NCBI GenBank assembly: GCA_051744925.1
Contig: JBNJDM010000009.1
Span: 1 to 39,620 of the forward strand
Direction: 5' to 3'
DNA: 39,620 nucleotides
From: JACKCP01 sp051744925
Lineage (GTDB): Bacteria; Desulfobacterota; Desulfobacteria; Desulfobacterales; JACKCP01
The position numbers were made by a program, and so were the translations under genes. The notes beneath the pieces are model-generated. The model searched no databases. It saw only the letters and a program-made list of their open reading frames with translations, and was not told where the DNA came from. Numbering within the stretch: position 1 is the stretch's first letter; the number at the start of each line of letters is the position of its first letter. Positions 16,988 through 26,494 of this stretch are shown here, piece after piece.

Positions 16988-17572
16988 ATGGCAAAAAAAA
17001 CAAAAGACAAAAAAACAGATAAACCTAAAAAAAAAAGTAAAATACTTATTTTAGCATCATTAATTATAATTATATTAATTATAGCAAGCTGCGGATTACT
17101 CTATTATAATTTTGTTTACAAGCACAGATTCATTCCAATAGATAACAGCTTTTTTAAAATACCTGAACAAACCGAAAGATATCTTCATTATAATCATAAA
17201 AACTTATACAGCCTGATAAGAGATGTTAATAAAGAACTTATGATTATAGATAATGAAATTGAAAGAATTAAACAACTTGAAAAAAAATACCCTGAGCAAA
17301 ATGATATAACAGAAGATGCAGTATCAAAACTTGAAGAAACTAAAAATAATTCAACAGAAAAAATTAATGAAGTCATAAACAGGCTTAATACAGTTTATAT
17401 ACATTATCAGCTAAACTCTGAAAATAAAGATGAGCTGATAAATAAGAATACAGAGGAGCTTTTGACAAAAACCGAAAAAATACTTGAGGAGCTTAAAAAA
17501 GTAACACAAAGATTTAAAAAGGATGAAAATAACAAAAATTTTATTGATAAATTAAAATCTATAATCGATTGA
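16988..17572 (+). CDS. Single-pass membrane protein with coiled coil (unknown function)
   Basis: 194 residues. A very Lys-rich cytoplasmic N-terminus (about 1-18) is followed by one hydrophobic segment (about 18-43, with a Cys in its second half), then an outer domain of about 145 residues dominated by charged helices with heptad-like spacing (ELMIIDNEIERIKQLEKKY, VINRLNTVY, ILEELKKVTQRF). The Lys-rich N-terminus predicts an N-in, C-out topology. There is no lipobox and no recognised domain. It converges on the hybrid kinase at 17581 with only eight bases between the stops. I do not recognise a family. Confidence 0.65.
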   Translation: MAKKTKDKKTDKPKKKSKILILASLIIIILIIASCGLLYYNFVYKHRFIPIDNSFFKIPEQTERYLHYNHKNLYSLIRDVNKELMIIDNEIERIKQLEKKYPEQNDITEDAVSKLEETKNNSTEKINEVINRLNTVYIHYQLNSENKDELINKNTEELLTKTEKILEELKKVTQRFKKDENNKNFIDKLKSIID

Positions 17573-17580
17573 TAAAAAAA

Positions 17581-20500
17581 CTAAGCGTGTTCATCTTTTT
17601 TATCAAGAGCATCACGCACAGAAAAGGCAAGATCTGTCTTTAAAACAGGTTTCATAATAAAATCTGATATACCGCTTATCCTGCTTTTGCCTCCTGCAGC
17701 TATTTCGCTAAATCCCGAACATATAACCACAGGCATATCAGGTTTTATACAATGAACTTCCCTGGCAAGTGCTACACCTGTCATATTCGGCATTGTATGA
17801 TCAGTTACAATAAGATCAAACAAATCAGGTTTTGCCCTGAACACTTCAAGAGCTTCAACACTGCTTGTCCGCACAGTGGTTTTGTAACCGAGATCTTTAA
17901 GCATATCACTTATTACTTCAACAATAAGCTCTTCATCATCCACCACAAGAATATGTTCATTTCCGCCGACAATCTCTGTGGATACCTGATGTTTGCTGAA
18001 ATAATCTGTGTCTGCAGCAACCGGGAAAAATACGTTAAATGAAGACCCTACATTCTCTTCACTGTATACTTTTATATATCCGCCGCTTGACTGAACGATT
18101 CCGTGAACAGTTGCAAGACCAAGTCCTGTACCTTTACCCTGCGGCTTTGTTGTAAAATAAGGATCAAAAATTCTTTCCAGTATATGATCAGGAATGCCTG
18201 AACCTGTATCACTTACTGTAAATTTAATATATTTACCTGGTATAATATTTTCCGAAATACCCATGCATTTCTCATCTTTATCTATTTCAACTACTTTTAG
18301 AGTGATTCCAAGGATCCCTCCTTTAGGTTCCATAGCCTGATAAGCATTTGTGCCAAGATTCATAACAAGCTGATGTATTTTTGTAGGATCAGCTATAACA
18401 GCATGGTCAGATTGTTCAAGCTCAGGATTTATTTCAATTATGGAAGGTATTGAAGCTCTTAAAAGCTTTAAAGCCTCTTTTACAATAACATGTATTTTGA
18501 CAGGTCGCTTTTCCTCTTCGTTCTGCCTGCTAAAGGTAAGAATCTGATGAACAAGCTCCTTTGCTCTGTATGCAGCAGAAAGTATGTTTTCAAGATATCT
18601 TGAGTCTTCGGAAATATTATCGGTCTTTTTATTTGATAGAAGTTCTGTAAATCCTATTATAGGAAATAAAATATTGTTAAAATCATGGGCTATTCCCCCG
18701 GCAAGAGTACCAATAGCTTCGAGCTTCTGGGCTTTTCTAAGTTGGTTCTCCATTATTTTTTCCTGGGTTACATCACGCTTAACTGCAACAAAATTCTGGA
18801 TAGTGCCTGTTCTGTCAAAAACAGGGGATATAGAAGCCTCTTCTTCAAAATATGATCCGTCTTTTGCTTTATTTTTTAAATATCCATCCCATGTTTTACC
18901 GTTTAAAAGATATTTCCACATATCTTTGTAAAAATATTTGCCCTGAAATCCACTTTTTAAAATATTAGGATTTTTTCCAAGAACTTCTTCTTTTGTGTAG
19001 CCTGATATATTTTCAAAAGCAGGGTTTACATAAATAATATGACCTTCATTGTCTGTTATCACAATACTTTCAGCAGCCTGCTCAATTGCCGATGAAAGTA
19101 TTGCCTGCTCTTCCTCCATTTTTACTCTTCTTGAAATATCAGTCGCAACACCACTTACTCCGGACGGATTCCCCAGACTGTCATGCAGAGGAGATACTGT
19201 AACTTCGTAATATCTTTTTCTGAATTTAATAATTTTTGTAAAAGGCCTGAACTTTAGTCCATCTTCAATAATTTCTGCAAACTGCGGTTCTTTTTCAAAG
19301 GTTTGAAAAACAGACTGACCTACCAGGGCGTCAGGAGCAACCCCAAGTGGCTTTAATCCCATTCCCCGGCAAAGAGTTATTATTCCTTTTTTATTAACAG
19401 ACCATAAAACAACCGGAAGGCTTCCTATAACAGAATTAAGTCTTTCTTCAGCTTCCTTAAGAGATTCCCTGGTCTTTACTTCCTGAGATACATCTTCAAG
19501 GGAGGTCACAAACATTTCAACTTCACCGTCATCACCAAGAACAGGAGCTGCATTAAAAGAAAGATAGATCCTTTTACCGTTGCCGTCAATAAGGGTATGT
19601 CTAATATCTGTTAGTATACGTTTTTCACTTCTAACAAGATTAAAAATATATTCAGAAGGATCTAGCTCATTAAAATTAAAATCTCTGATTGCCCATTTTG
19701 GATCATAAAAAGATCTATTTTTTATTTCATTAATATCAAGACCGAGTATATCTGAGGTACGCTGATTTGCATAAAGTATTCTGCCTGAACTTCCTTCTAC
19801 AGCAATTATTCCTGCAGGACTGGTTTCTACAACTTTAGACAAAAATGCCCTTTCTTTCCTTAACTCATTTTCAGTCTGCTTTAATTTTTCAATCTCTCTT
19901 ACAATTGAGAGCATATGAGGTTTGCCGTTAAGATAAATTTTAGAGGCAGAAATAAGACCTGTTAAAAGTTCACCTGACTTAAGCCTGAACTGCATTTCAT
20001 AGTTTACAATCTTATCTCGTTCATTAATTGCTGCAATTAATTCATCCCTGTTCGCCAAATCAGCCCATAGACAAAGATCGAAAGTACTATTGTCAATAAC
20101 TTCAGAATATGAATAACCAGTAATATTTAAAAAACCGTCATTTACATCAACTATTGTGCCATCCGGAAAACCGGTTATTAAAACAGCATCAGGATTTGTC
20201 TTAAAAGCTACCCTGAACTGGTTTTCTCTTTCCATAACCTTCAAAAAAGCATGATCTTTCTGAATAGAAACAGCATAAAGACCAGCAATTCTTTCAAGAT
20301 CTTTCTGATCAGACTGTGTAAAACTTATATCGTTACCTGCTGCGGCTATAAGCCCTACTGTTTCGTCTTTAACAACTGCAGGTACTGCTATAATAGCTGA
20401 AGCTGTATAATCTCCGTTTCTACCGGGAATAAAGGAATTTTCTCCCTGAGCAGTATTAAGATAAAGACTTCTTCTTGTTTTTAAAGCTTTACCCCAGATT

Positions 20501-21045
20501 CCGTAAGAATCAAAAATCTTCTTTTTTACAGCAGTTTCACCAAGTATTTTTTCACTTTTTATACTGCCGGAATAAAGATTTAAAGAACCATCATTTTTAT
20601 CTATAAAGCCTGCTAAAAAGTATTCTCCACCTGTTATCTGTTCTACTGCTTCCTTTGCATATAGAGCAGCTTCATCCATGGAACCTGATAATAATACAGA
20701 TCTAGCAAATCTTGTAATTATCTCATCATTACCCGATTTTCTTGCAAGTATTTTTTCAGTTTCCTTACCGCTTTTTATCATATTCTGAAGTTTTATGTAT
20801 TGCCTGTAGAAAAACCAGGTAATCAAAAGAAAACAAATAATACTAAAACCGACATAAAGATGAGTAATAAAACTTATATTAAAAAAATAATTAGTATTAT
20901 CCTTAAACTTTAAATTCTCGATTGTATTATCAAACCCTTTGGAATTAAGAAACACAACAAAAGCGTAGGATAAAAAAAGAAAAAATGACAAAAATATTAT
21001 AACCAGAATTCTGGCTTTTGAAGAAGATTCTACAGTACCCGCCAT
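17581..21045 (-). CDS. Membrane-anchored GAF/multi-PAS hybrid sensor histidine kinase
   Basis: 1154 residues. Two transmembrane segments (about 12-33 and 62-80) flank a short outer loop; a GAF-like domain (about 105-265) is followed by four PAS/PAC modules (roughly 275-390, 400-525, 530-645 and 650-770). The kinase core has the H-box LAGGIAHDFNN (His787), the N-box LGTNAYQAM (about 897-905), DTGSGIP (946-952) and GKGTGLGLA, then a C-terminal receiver with VVDDEE (about 1034-1039), phospho-acceptor Asp1082 (VTDHTMP) and Lys in KPV. The IAHDFNN type H-box is common in kinases with an attached receiver. No output regulator is adjacent, so its target is unknown. It starts at ATG 21045 without a strong Shine-Dalgarno. 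Confidence 0.92.
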   Translation of the reverse strand: MAGTVESSSKARILVIIFLSFFLFLSYAFVVFLNSKGFDNTIENLKFKDNTNYFFNISFITHLYVGFSIICFLLITWFFYRQYIKLQNMIKSGKETEKILARKSGNDEIITRFARSVLLSGSMDEAALYAKEAVEQITGGEYFLAGFIDKNDGSLNLYSGSIKSEKILGETAVKKKIFDSYGIWGKALKTRRSLYLNTAQGENSFIPGRNGDYTASAIIAVPAVVKDETVGLIAAAGNDISFTQSDQKDLERIAGLYAVSIQKDHAFLKVMERENQFRVAFKTNPDAVLITGFPDGTIVDVNDGFLNITGYSYSEVIDNSTFDLCLWADLANRDELIAAINERDKIVNYEMQFRLKSGELLTGLISASKIYLNGKPHMLSIVREIEKLKQTENELRKERAFLSKVVETSPAGIIAVEGSSGRILYANQRTSDILGLDINEIKNRSFYDPKWAIRDFNFNELDPSEYIFNLVRSEKRILTDIRHTLIDGNGKRIYLSFNAAPVLGDDGEVEMFVTSLEDVSQEVKTRESLKEAEERLNSVIGSLPVVLWSVNKKGIITLCRGMGLKPLGVAPDALVGQSVFQTFEKEPQFAEIIEDGLKFRPFTKIIKFRKRYYEVTVSPLHDSLGNPSGVSGVATDISRRVKMEEEQAILSSAIEQAAESIVITDNEGHIIYVNPAFENISGYTKEEVLGKNPNILKSGFQGKYFYKDMWKYLLNGKTWDGYLKNKAKDGSYFEEEASISPVFDRTGTIQNFVAVKRDVTQEKIMENQLRKAQKLEAIGTLAGGIAHDFNNILFPIIGFTELLSNKKTDNISEDSRYLENILSAAYRAKELVHQILTFSRQNEEEKRPVKIHVIVKEALKLLRASIPSIIEINPELEQSDHAVIADPTKIHQLVMNLGTNAYQAMEPKGGILGITLKVVEIDKDEKCMGISENIIPGKYIKFTVSDTGSGIPDHILERIFDPYFTTKPQGKGTGLGLATVHGIVQSSGGYIKVYSEENVGSSFNVFFPVAADTDYFSKHQVSTEIVGGNEHILVVDDEELIVEVISDMLKDLGYKTTVRTSSVEALEVFRAKPDLFDLIVTDHTMPNMTGVALAREVHCIKPDMPVVICSGFSEIAAGGKSRISGISDFIMKPVLKTDLAFSVRDALDKKDEHA

Positions 21046-21194
21046 CAGCTTGATATATCCTTTTTTCTTTAAAAAACACTATTGAAACGCATCAAAAACT
21101 AAAAACACACTTATAACACTTTGTCAAATCAATGAAATACAAAAATCAAAATTGAAAAACAATCAACTCAGTTAAAACTAAGATTGAATATAAT

Positions 21195-21301
21195 TTTATT
21201 GGCCGTCCTTGTAGTTTTAAAAAGTTAAAATATTCTTGATAAGATAATCCGGAGGGAAATTTCAGGCTAGAATTTATATTTTATACAGACGGCCCAATAA
21301 A
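21195..21301. repeat. Second palindromic element beside the tRNA terminator
   Basis: The ends TTTATTGGCCGTC (21195-21207) and GACGGCCCAATAAA (21288-21301) are inverted repeats with one extra G, enclosing about 80 AT-rich bases that include a CCGGAGGG stretch. It has no coding potential. Only the TTGGCCG end resembles copies A-C. It could be a separate small repeat family or a structured transcript. Confidence 0.4.
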
Positions 21302-21323
21302 AAAAGGACAGTAAACTGTCCTT
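21299..21323 (-). terminator. Intrinsic terminator of the tRNA-Gly/tRNA-Cys transcript
   Basis: Perfect 8-base stem AAGGACAG/CTGTCCTT (21304-21311 and 21316-21323) with a 4-base loop. On the minus strand it is followed directly by a run of seven Ts. It sits 13 bases past the tRNA-Cys 3' end. Confidence 0.88.
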
Positions 21324-21336
21324 GTGAAAACTTTTT

Positions 21337-21411
21337 TGGAGGCGGCACTCAGATTCGAACTGAGGAATAAAGGCTTTGCAGGCCTCTGCCTTACCACTTG
21401 GCTATGCCGCC
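21337..21411 (-). tRNA. tRNA-Cys (GCA)
   Basis: 75 bases including an encoded CCA. The acceptor stem is GGCGGCA/TGCCGCC, the anticodon loop CTGCAAA carries GCA, and the T-loop TTCGAAT is intact. It is second in a tandem pair, one base after tRNA-Gly. Confidence 0.96.
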
Positions 21412-21412
21412 G

Positions 21413-21487
<75 letters not shown>

Positions 21488-21956
21488 TCATCAAAAGCAC
21501 GCCATTTTTAAGCTATATTGAAATCTTTGTCAATATATTTTTTATCTGAATCGTACAAATATTGATTAAATGAGATTTCCGGGACTTTTTCGATTAAACT
21601 GAAGCAATCAGATTAAAAGCCTGGCAGATAATTAAATCTGCTACAATAAAAGTTTAATAAGATTCACTTAAATGAAAATCCTAAAAATTAATTTTTTTTA
21701 AACATTTAATATAACATTAAATTAAGCGCAACTAAAGGATGTAAAGTAAATATTAAGGGTAAATTAAATTCTTTACTTAATAAAACCATAATGCAATGTA
21801 TTGCCCTGAGAGAAGCACTTTTTATATTGTTATAGCTTTAAATCAACCTGAATTATGAGTTTTTAGAATTTTAAGATTAATTTTATATACAAACAAATCA
21901 AATTAATCTTAACAATATGAAATCTCTAATCAGACCATATATTTTAAGAGGGATTT

Positions 21957-22808
21957 ATGCAGAACAGACCTGTTAAAGGAGCTTTATTTATAACCATGGC
22001 CGGACTTATGTTTGCTGTTATGGGGACTTTTATAAAAAAACTTTCAGTAAATCTTGATAACCAGATGATTGTATTTGCCAGAAACCTATGTGTTCTTACA
22101 GTTTTCAGCTTGTGGTTTATAAAAAGAAAAAACAGAATAAACCTTAAAACAGATTTTCTTCATCTTCATTTTATAAGAAGCATTTCCGGACTTACTGCAA
22201 TGTATTTATACTTTTACACTTTATCTCAGATGCATCTGGCTGAAGCTGTTATGCTTTCTTATACAAGCCCTTTTTTTATTCCTTTTGCTGCTTTTATATG
22301 GCTTAAAGAACCTGTTTACAAAAAGTTTGTAATAGCTTCCTTTGCCGGATTTACAGGCATTTTACTTATACTCAAACCCGGAACTCAGGTATTTAATCCG
22401 GCTGGTATATACGGAATAATGGCTGCTGTTTCTGCTTCCATAGCAATGGTCAGCATAAGAAGAATGTCTGATAATGAACCTCCTTTAAGAATAGTTTTTT
22501 ACTATACACTTATTGCAACTTTTATCTCTTTTTTTCCGGCTGTTTTTTCATGGCAGACCCCTGGGGCTGAAGATCTTTTACTTATAATTCTTATGGGATT
22601 TGCAGGTTTTGCAGGTCAGTTTTTTGTTACAGCAGGATATTCAATGGCACCTTCTGCACAGGTAGGGCCTTTTACTTATACAACAATATTTTTTGCAGCA
22701 ATTATAGGGGTAGTGTTTTTAAATGAAAAATTTGATGTGTTTACAGCAGCAGGAGGTATTATAATAATCTGCGCAGGAATTATTGCTTTGAGAACTAAAA
22801 AAGCCTGA
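21957..22808 (+). CDS. EamA/DMT-family membrane transporter
   Basis: 283 residues with about ten hydrophobic segments arranged as two five-helix EamA repeats (about 8-140 and 148-280), the drug/metabolite transporter fold. Recognisable are the GALFITMAGLMFAVMGTFIKKLS start, YTSPFFIPFAAFIWLKEP at the end of helix 4, and the second-repeat counterpart YTTIFFAAIIGVVFLNEKF. The substrate cannot be assigned. It starts at ATG 21957 with AGAGGG upstream. It converges on mpl with 17 bases between the stops. Confidence 0.88.
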   Translation: MQNRPVKGALFITMAGLMFAVMGTFIKKLSVNLDNQMIVFARNLCVLTVFSLWFIKRKNRINLKTDFLHLHFIRSISGLTAMYLYFYTLSQMHLAEAVMLSYTSPFFIPFAAFIWLKEPVYKKFVIASFAGFTGILLILKPGTQVFNPAGIYGIMAAVSASIAMVSIRRMSDNEPPLRIVFYYTLIATFISFFPAVFSWQTPGAEDLLLIILMGFAGFAGQFFVTAGYSMAPSAQVGPFTYTTIFFAAIIGVVFLNEKFDVFTAAGGIIIICAGIIALRTKKA

Positions 22809-22825
22809 ATATTATAAAATATCTT

Positions 22826-24262
22826 TTATCTGCTGCTTAAAATTTCAAGTATTTTTTCATGTATATTGTCAAAGCCTTTATTAGACATGACAAGTACCAA
22901 ATCTTCTTTTTTGGCTGTATTTTTTATAAAATCTGTAATTTCATCAGTTGTATTAAATAAAAAAGCATTGATTCCTTTATTATTAAGACTCTCTTTTAAT
23001 TTTTCATGGGAAAATCTTTCAGACTCATTTACTTTAACTATTTTTTCAGGTTTTTTAATACAGACTGTATCAGCATAATAAAAAGAATCTTCATAATCTT
23101 TTTGAAAAACATTTCTCATACTTGTATTTGTCCCGGGTTCAAAAACAGCAATAAGTCTTTTTGGCTGATATCTTTTTTTTATACCCTCTACAGTTAATTT
23201 AACCTCTGTAGGATGATGAGCAAAATCGTCTATAACTTTTACTCCGGAGACTTCACCACTAAGCTCCTGCCTTCTTTTCATCCCCTTATAAGAAAACAAG
23301 GCTGTTAAAATCTTTTCAGATTCTATACCTATACTCCTGCATACTGCAAATGCAGCAATTGCATTATAAATATTATGTTCACCAGACATGGGAATATAAA
23401 CATCTTTTTCAAAATCAGGGGTTTTTAATTTAAAACTGATTCCGTTTAGATCTGAGTTATAATCAGTATATCTGAAACTGCTTCCGGAGCATTTGCCGTA
23501 GTAAAAAAGATTTTTTCTATTAACAACTGATAAAACTTCATCAAGATAAAAAGATGAATCAAATGCAAATATATGAGAATTACTATCTGTATTTTTTAAA
23601 AGCTTTGAAAATGAATCCTGTATCTGGTTTATACTTTCAAAAATATCTGCATGATCAAATTCTATACCTGTTACGACCAGTCTGTACGGATTAAAATGAT
23701 GGAATTTTGATTCTTTATCAAAAAAAGCAGTATCGTATTCATCACCTTCTATAACAAAATATTCTTTGCTTCCTTTTTTGAATCCTGAATCGAAATTTTT
23801 ATGTATACCGCCTATAAAAAACGAAGGATCAAGTCCTGCACTTTCAAGTATCCAGGATATAAGACCTGTGGTTGTTGTCTTTCCGTGTGTACCTGTAACC
23901 ATTATTACTTTTTTGTTTTCAGCAAAAAAAAGGTTTATTGCCTGGGGCATTGATAAATAATGTACCTTTTTTTGCAATACTTCCAAAACTTCAGGGTTGT
24001 CCTTTGTTACAGCATTACCTATTACAACCAGATCTATATCTTTATTTATATTTTCAGGATTAAACTCTTTAAGCTTAATATCTCTGTTTTCAAGAAAAGT
24101 ACTCATAGGCGGATATATACCGCTGTCAGAACCTGTGACACAGAAGCCCTCATTTTTAAGCATTACGCTGAGAGCTCCCATTGCACTTCCGCAGGCTGAA
24201 ATCAGATGGATATTTTTTACATTTTCAGGCAGATTATTTAGTTCAGGATCAAGCAAAAACAA
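22826..24262 (-). CDS. mpl: UDP-N-acetylmuramate:L-alanyl-gamma-D-glutamyl-meso-diaminopimelate ligase
   Basis: Murein recycling ligase that attaches recovered tripeptide to UDP-MurNAc. The 478 residues have the Mur ligase fold: an N-terminal Rossmann domain with HLISACGSAMGALSVMLK (the Mpl hallmark variant of the MurC G-x-G-x-x-G) and VTGSD; ATP-binding GTHGKTTT (124-131); EGDEYDTAFFDKESKF typical of Mpl rather than MurC; and FAHHPTEV. It supports a Gram-negative wall with DAP. The start is TTG 24262 with AAGGA just upstream; TTG 24256 is possible. hemL lies 78 bases upstream with a repeat relic between. Confidence 0.9.
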   Translation of the reverse strand: MFLLDPELNNLPENVKNIHLISACGSAMGALSVMLKNEGFCVTGSDSGIYPPMSTFLENRDIKLKEFNPENINKDIDLVVIGNAVTKDNPEVLEVLQKKVHYLSMPQAINLFFAENKKVIMVTGTHGKTTTTGLISWILESAGLDPSFFIGGIHKNFDSGFKKGSKEYFVIEGDEYDTAFFDKESKFHHFNPYRLVVTGIEFDHADIFESINQIQDSFSKLLKNTDSNSHIFAFDSSFYLDEVLSVVNRKNLFYYGKCSGSSFRYTDYNSDLNGISFKLKTPDFEKDVYIPMSGEHNIYNAIAAFAVCRSIGIESEKILTALFSYKGMKRRQELSGEVSGVKVIDDFAHHPTEVKLTVEGIKKRYQPKRLIAVFEPGTNTSMRNVFQKDYEDSFYYADTVCIKKPEKIVKVNESERFSHEKLKESLNNKGINAFLFNTTDEITDFIKNTAKKEDLVLVMSNKGFDNIHEKILEILSSR

Positions 24263-24285
24263 GATTTCCTTATCAAGTTAAATTT

Positions 24286-24314
24286 ACAAAAAATTACGGT
24301 TTTCAGCCAATATT
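24286..24314. repeat. Solo end of the palindromic repeat (hemL-mpl gap)
   Basis: On the minus strand TTGGCTGAAAACCG followed by TAATTTTTTGT matches the GGCCGAAAACTAGAATTTTTTGT end of copies A and B with a few changes. No matching second end is seen. Confidence 0.5.
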
Positions 24315-24340
24315 AAGTTCATGAACAGGTTAATAATATA

Positions 24341-25630
24341 TTACTTTTTTAAAACTTTAAAAGAAGCATCAGCTGCATTTATAGCGGCCTGAATATCTGC
24401 ATCTGTATGTGCTGATGAAACAAAACCTGCCTCAAACTGTGAAGGAGCAAGATATATTCCATGTGAAAGCATCTTTTTGTAATACTTTGCAAAAAACTCA
24501 GTATCTGAAGTTTTGGCATCTTCAAAATTGTAAACATTTATATCAGTAAAATATATTCCAAACATTCCGCCTATATGATTGGCACAAACTCTTATTCCTG
24601 ATTCTAATGCAGCTGTTTTTATTCCGTTTGTGAGATTTTTTGTTTTTGCAGACAAAGATTCATAAAAGCTGTCTGATTTAAGCTGCTTTAAAGTTGCTAT
24701 ACCTGCTGCCATAGCAACGGGATTTCCTGAAAGTGTTCCTGCCTGATAAACATCTCCCACAGGAGCAAGACATTCCATAATCTCTTTTTTCCCGCCGAAT
24801 GCGCCAACAGGCATTCCGCCTCCTATTATCTTTCCAAGACATGTAAGGTCGGGAATAACATTGAAATATCCCTGTGCAGAGTTTTTATGAACTCTGAATC
24901 CTGTCATTACTTCATCAAAAATAAGAACTGAACCGTATTCTTCTGTCTTTTTTCTTAAAGCTTCAAGAAAACCAGGCTTTGGGAGTATACAGCCTATATT
25001 ACCAGCTACAGGTTCAACAATTACACATGCTATTTTATCTTTATACTTATCCATTACTTCGTTGAACTGCTGTATGTCATTATAAGGCAGTGACAAAGTA
25101 TTTTTAGTTACATCATCAGGAACACCCGGGCTTCCGGGTATATTAAGCGTGGCAACACCTGATCCGGCTCCTACAAGAAGAGTATCTGCATGGCCGTGGT
25201 AACACCCGTCGAATTTAATCACAAGATCACGTTTTGTATAACCCCTTGCAAGTCTTACTGCACTCATTGCCGCTTCAGTTCCTGAGTTAACCATTCTTAA
25301 CATTTCAACACTGGGAACTGCCTCAATAATAAGTTCAGCGAGATCTATTTCAAGATCTACCGGAGCTCCAAAGCTTGTACCTCTGCGAAGAACATCGATT
25401 ATGTCGTTTACTACAGCAGAGTCTCCGTGTCCGAGAATAAGGGGGCCCCATGAACCTACAAAATCAATGTATGCGTTTCCGTCTTCATCAAAAATCCTTG
25501 GTCCTGAACCTCTTTTTATAAACAGCGGATCTCTGTTTACTGATGTGCAGGCTCTTACAGGGCTGTTAACACCGCCGGGGATCAGTTTCTTTGCTTTTTC
25601 AAAAAGTATTGATGAATTTGTAGCTGTCAT
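24341..25630 (-). CDS. hemL: Glutamate-1-semialdehyde 2,1-aminomutase
   Basis: PLP/PMP enzyme of the C5 pathway that makes 5-aminolevulinate for haem, sirohaem and cobalamin. The 429 residues include the IPGGVNSPVRA start typical of GSAM, NSGTEAAMSAVRLAR (116-130), FDEVMTGFR (238-246) and the PLP lysine Lys267 (CLGKIIGGGMPVGAFGG). Length and motifs are canonical. It starts at ATG 25630 with AGGTGG upstream. It is probably co-transcribed with mpl. The other tetrapyrrole genes are elsewhere. Confidence 0.96.
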   Translation of the reverse strand: MTATNSSILFEKAKKLIPGGVNSPVRACTSVNRDPLFIKRGSGPRIFDEDGNAYIDFVGSWGPLILGHGDSAVVNDIIDVLRRGTSFGAPVDLEIDLAELIIEAVPSVEMLRMVNSGTEAAMSAVRLARGYTKRDLVIKFDGCYHGHADTLLVGAGSGVATLNIPGSPGVPDDVTKNTLSLPYNDIQQFNEVMDKYKDKIACVIVEPVAGNIGCILPKPGFLEALRKKTEEYGSVLIFDEVMTGFRVHKNSAQGYFNVIPDLTCLGKIIGGGMPVGAFGGKKEIMECLAPVGDVYQAGTLSGNPVAMAAGIATLKQLKSDSFYESLSAKTKNLTNGIKTAALESGIRVCANHIGGMFGIYFTDINVYNFEDAKTSDTEFFAKYYKKMLSHGIYLAPSQFEAGFVSSAHTDADIQAAINAADASFKVLKK

Positions 25631-25735
25631 TTAACCACCTTTCCTTTATTTTATTCTGTACCCAGATTAAATTTTACGATAGTATCTTATTTCACCATTA
25701 AAATAAGTTTGTAATTTTGTATCAAAACAGATCAT

Positions 25736-26452
25736 ATGTCAAAAAATAATACAGATAAAATAGGTAAAATTTTAGAATACGTTCTCAGCATAAGTCCTGA
25801 TGAGTTTTTTTTAATCCCGGACAGTGACGGTTACGTTAAAATAAAAGAACTGCTTAAAGCTGTCCATGAAAAAAAGGAACTCAGATGGATCAGCAAAGCT
25901 GAAATATCGGCATACACTAATATATCGCCCGACCCCCTTGTTGAAATTAACGGTAATTTTATAAGGGCAGCCAAAAGAGCCAATACTATCAAACATGAAA
26001 CAGCTGATAATCTTCCGGGTCAGCTGTTTACTGCAATCAGAAAAAAAGCCTGGCCTCATATATCTGAAAAAGGTATTTACCCAAAAGACAACCAAACCAT
26101 TATGTTAACAGATAAATATGATGATGCTTTAATTCTCGGCAAAAGAAAGGATAATGATCCTGTTGTATTGTCTGTTTCAACTAAAAATGCTTTAAAAGAA
26201 AATATTAAATTTATCAGCTGCGGACAAGGTCTTTATACTGTCGATTTTTTAAAACCTGAATTACTTAACGGACCTTCAGTTGAAAAAGCAGAAGAAGAAA
26301 TTAAAACAAAGAATGTACAAAAGAAGTCTACTCCGGGAACCTTTTCTCCAAATACAAAAGATTTATTTCCTGAAACAAAAACAGAAAAATCATGGAAAAA
26401 AAATAAGAAAAAAATAAGAAGGGAAAAGAAAAATTTCTGGCCTGATCAATAA
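25736..26452 (+). CDS. KptA/Tpt1-like protein lacking the catalytic motifs
   Basis: 238 residues. The order of segments follows RNA 2'-phosphotransferase (KptA/Tpt1): an N-terminal winged-helix-like part (KILEYVL...DSDGYVKIKELL, about 10-45), a linker with FIRAAKR (76-81), then an ADP-ribosyltransferase-like part (LPGQLFTAIRKKAWPHISEKGI, IMLTDKYDDALILGKRK, DPVVLSVSTKNAL, GLYTVDFLKPELL; about 93-178). The residues that define activity are not seen: the LRH motif of the first helix is LSI (17-19), the YHGT block is LFTA (97-100), and the GRQYVHLS-type Arg is absent at DNQTIMLT. A Lys-rich tail (about 185-238) is appended. Activity is therefore doubtful and an RNA- or NAD-binding role is only a guess. 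It is divergent from hemL and convergent with the kinase at 26495. Confidence 0.65.
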   Translation: MSKNNTDKIGKILEYVLSISPDEFFLIPDSDGYVKIKELLKAVHEKKELRWISKAEISAYTNISPDPLVEINGNFIRAAKRANTIKHETADNLPGQLFTAIRKKAWPHISEKGIYPKDNQTIMLTDKYDDALILGKRKDNDPVVLSVSTKNALKENIKFISCGQGLYTVDFLKPELLNGPSVEKAEEEIKTKNVQKKSTPGTFSPNTKDLFPETKTEKSWKKNKKKIRREKKNFWPDQ

Positions 26453-26494
26453 TTTTAAATTTTGTAATATCAAACTTTTAATTTAGGTTTTAAA

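Noticed and set aside
21195..21301. A third tRNA after tRNA-Cys
   Set aside because: It lies beyond a perfect terminator and has no T-loop GTTCGAAT or anticodon arm.
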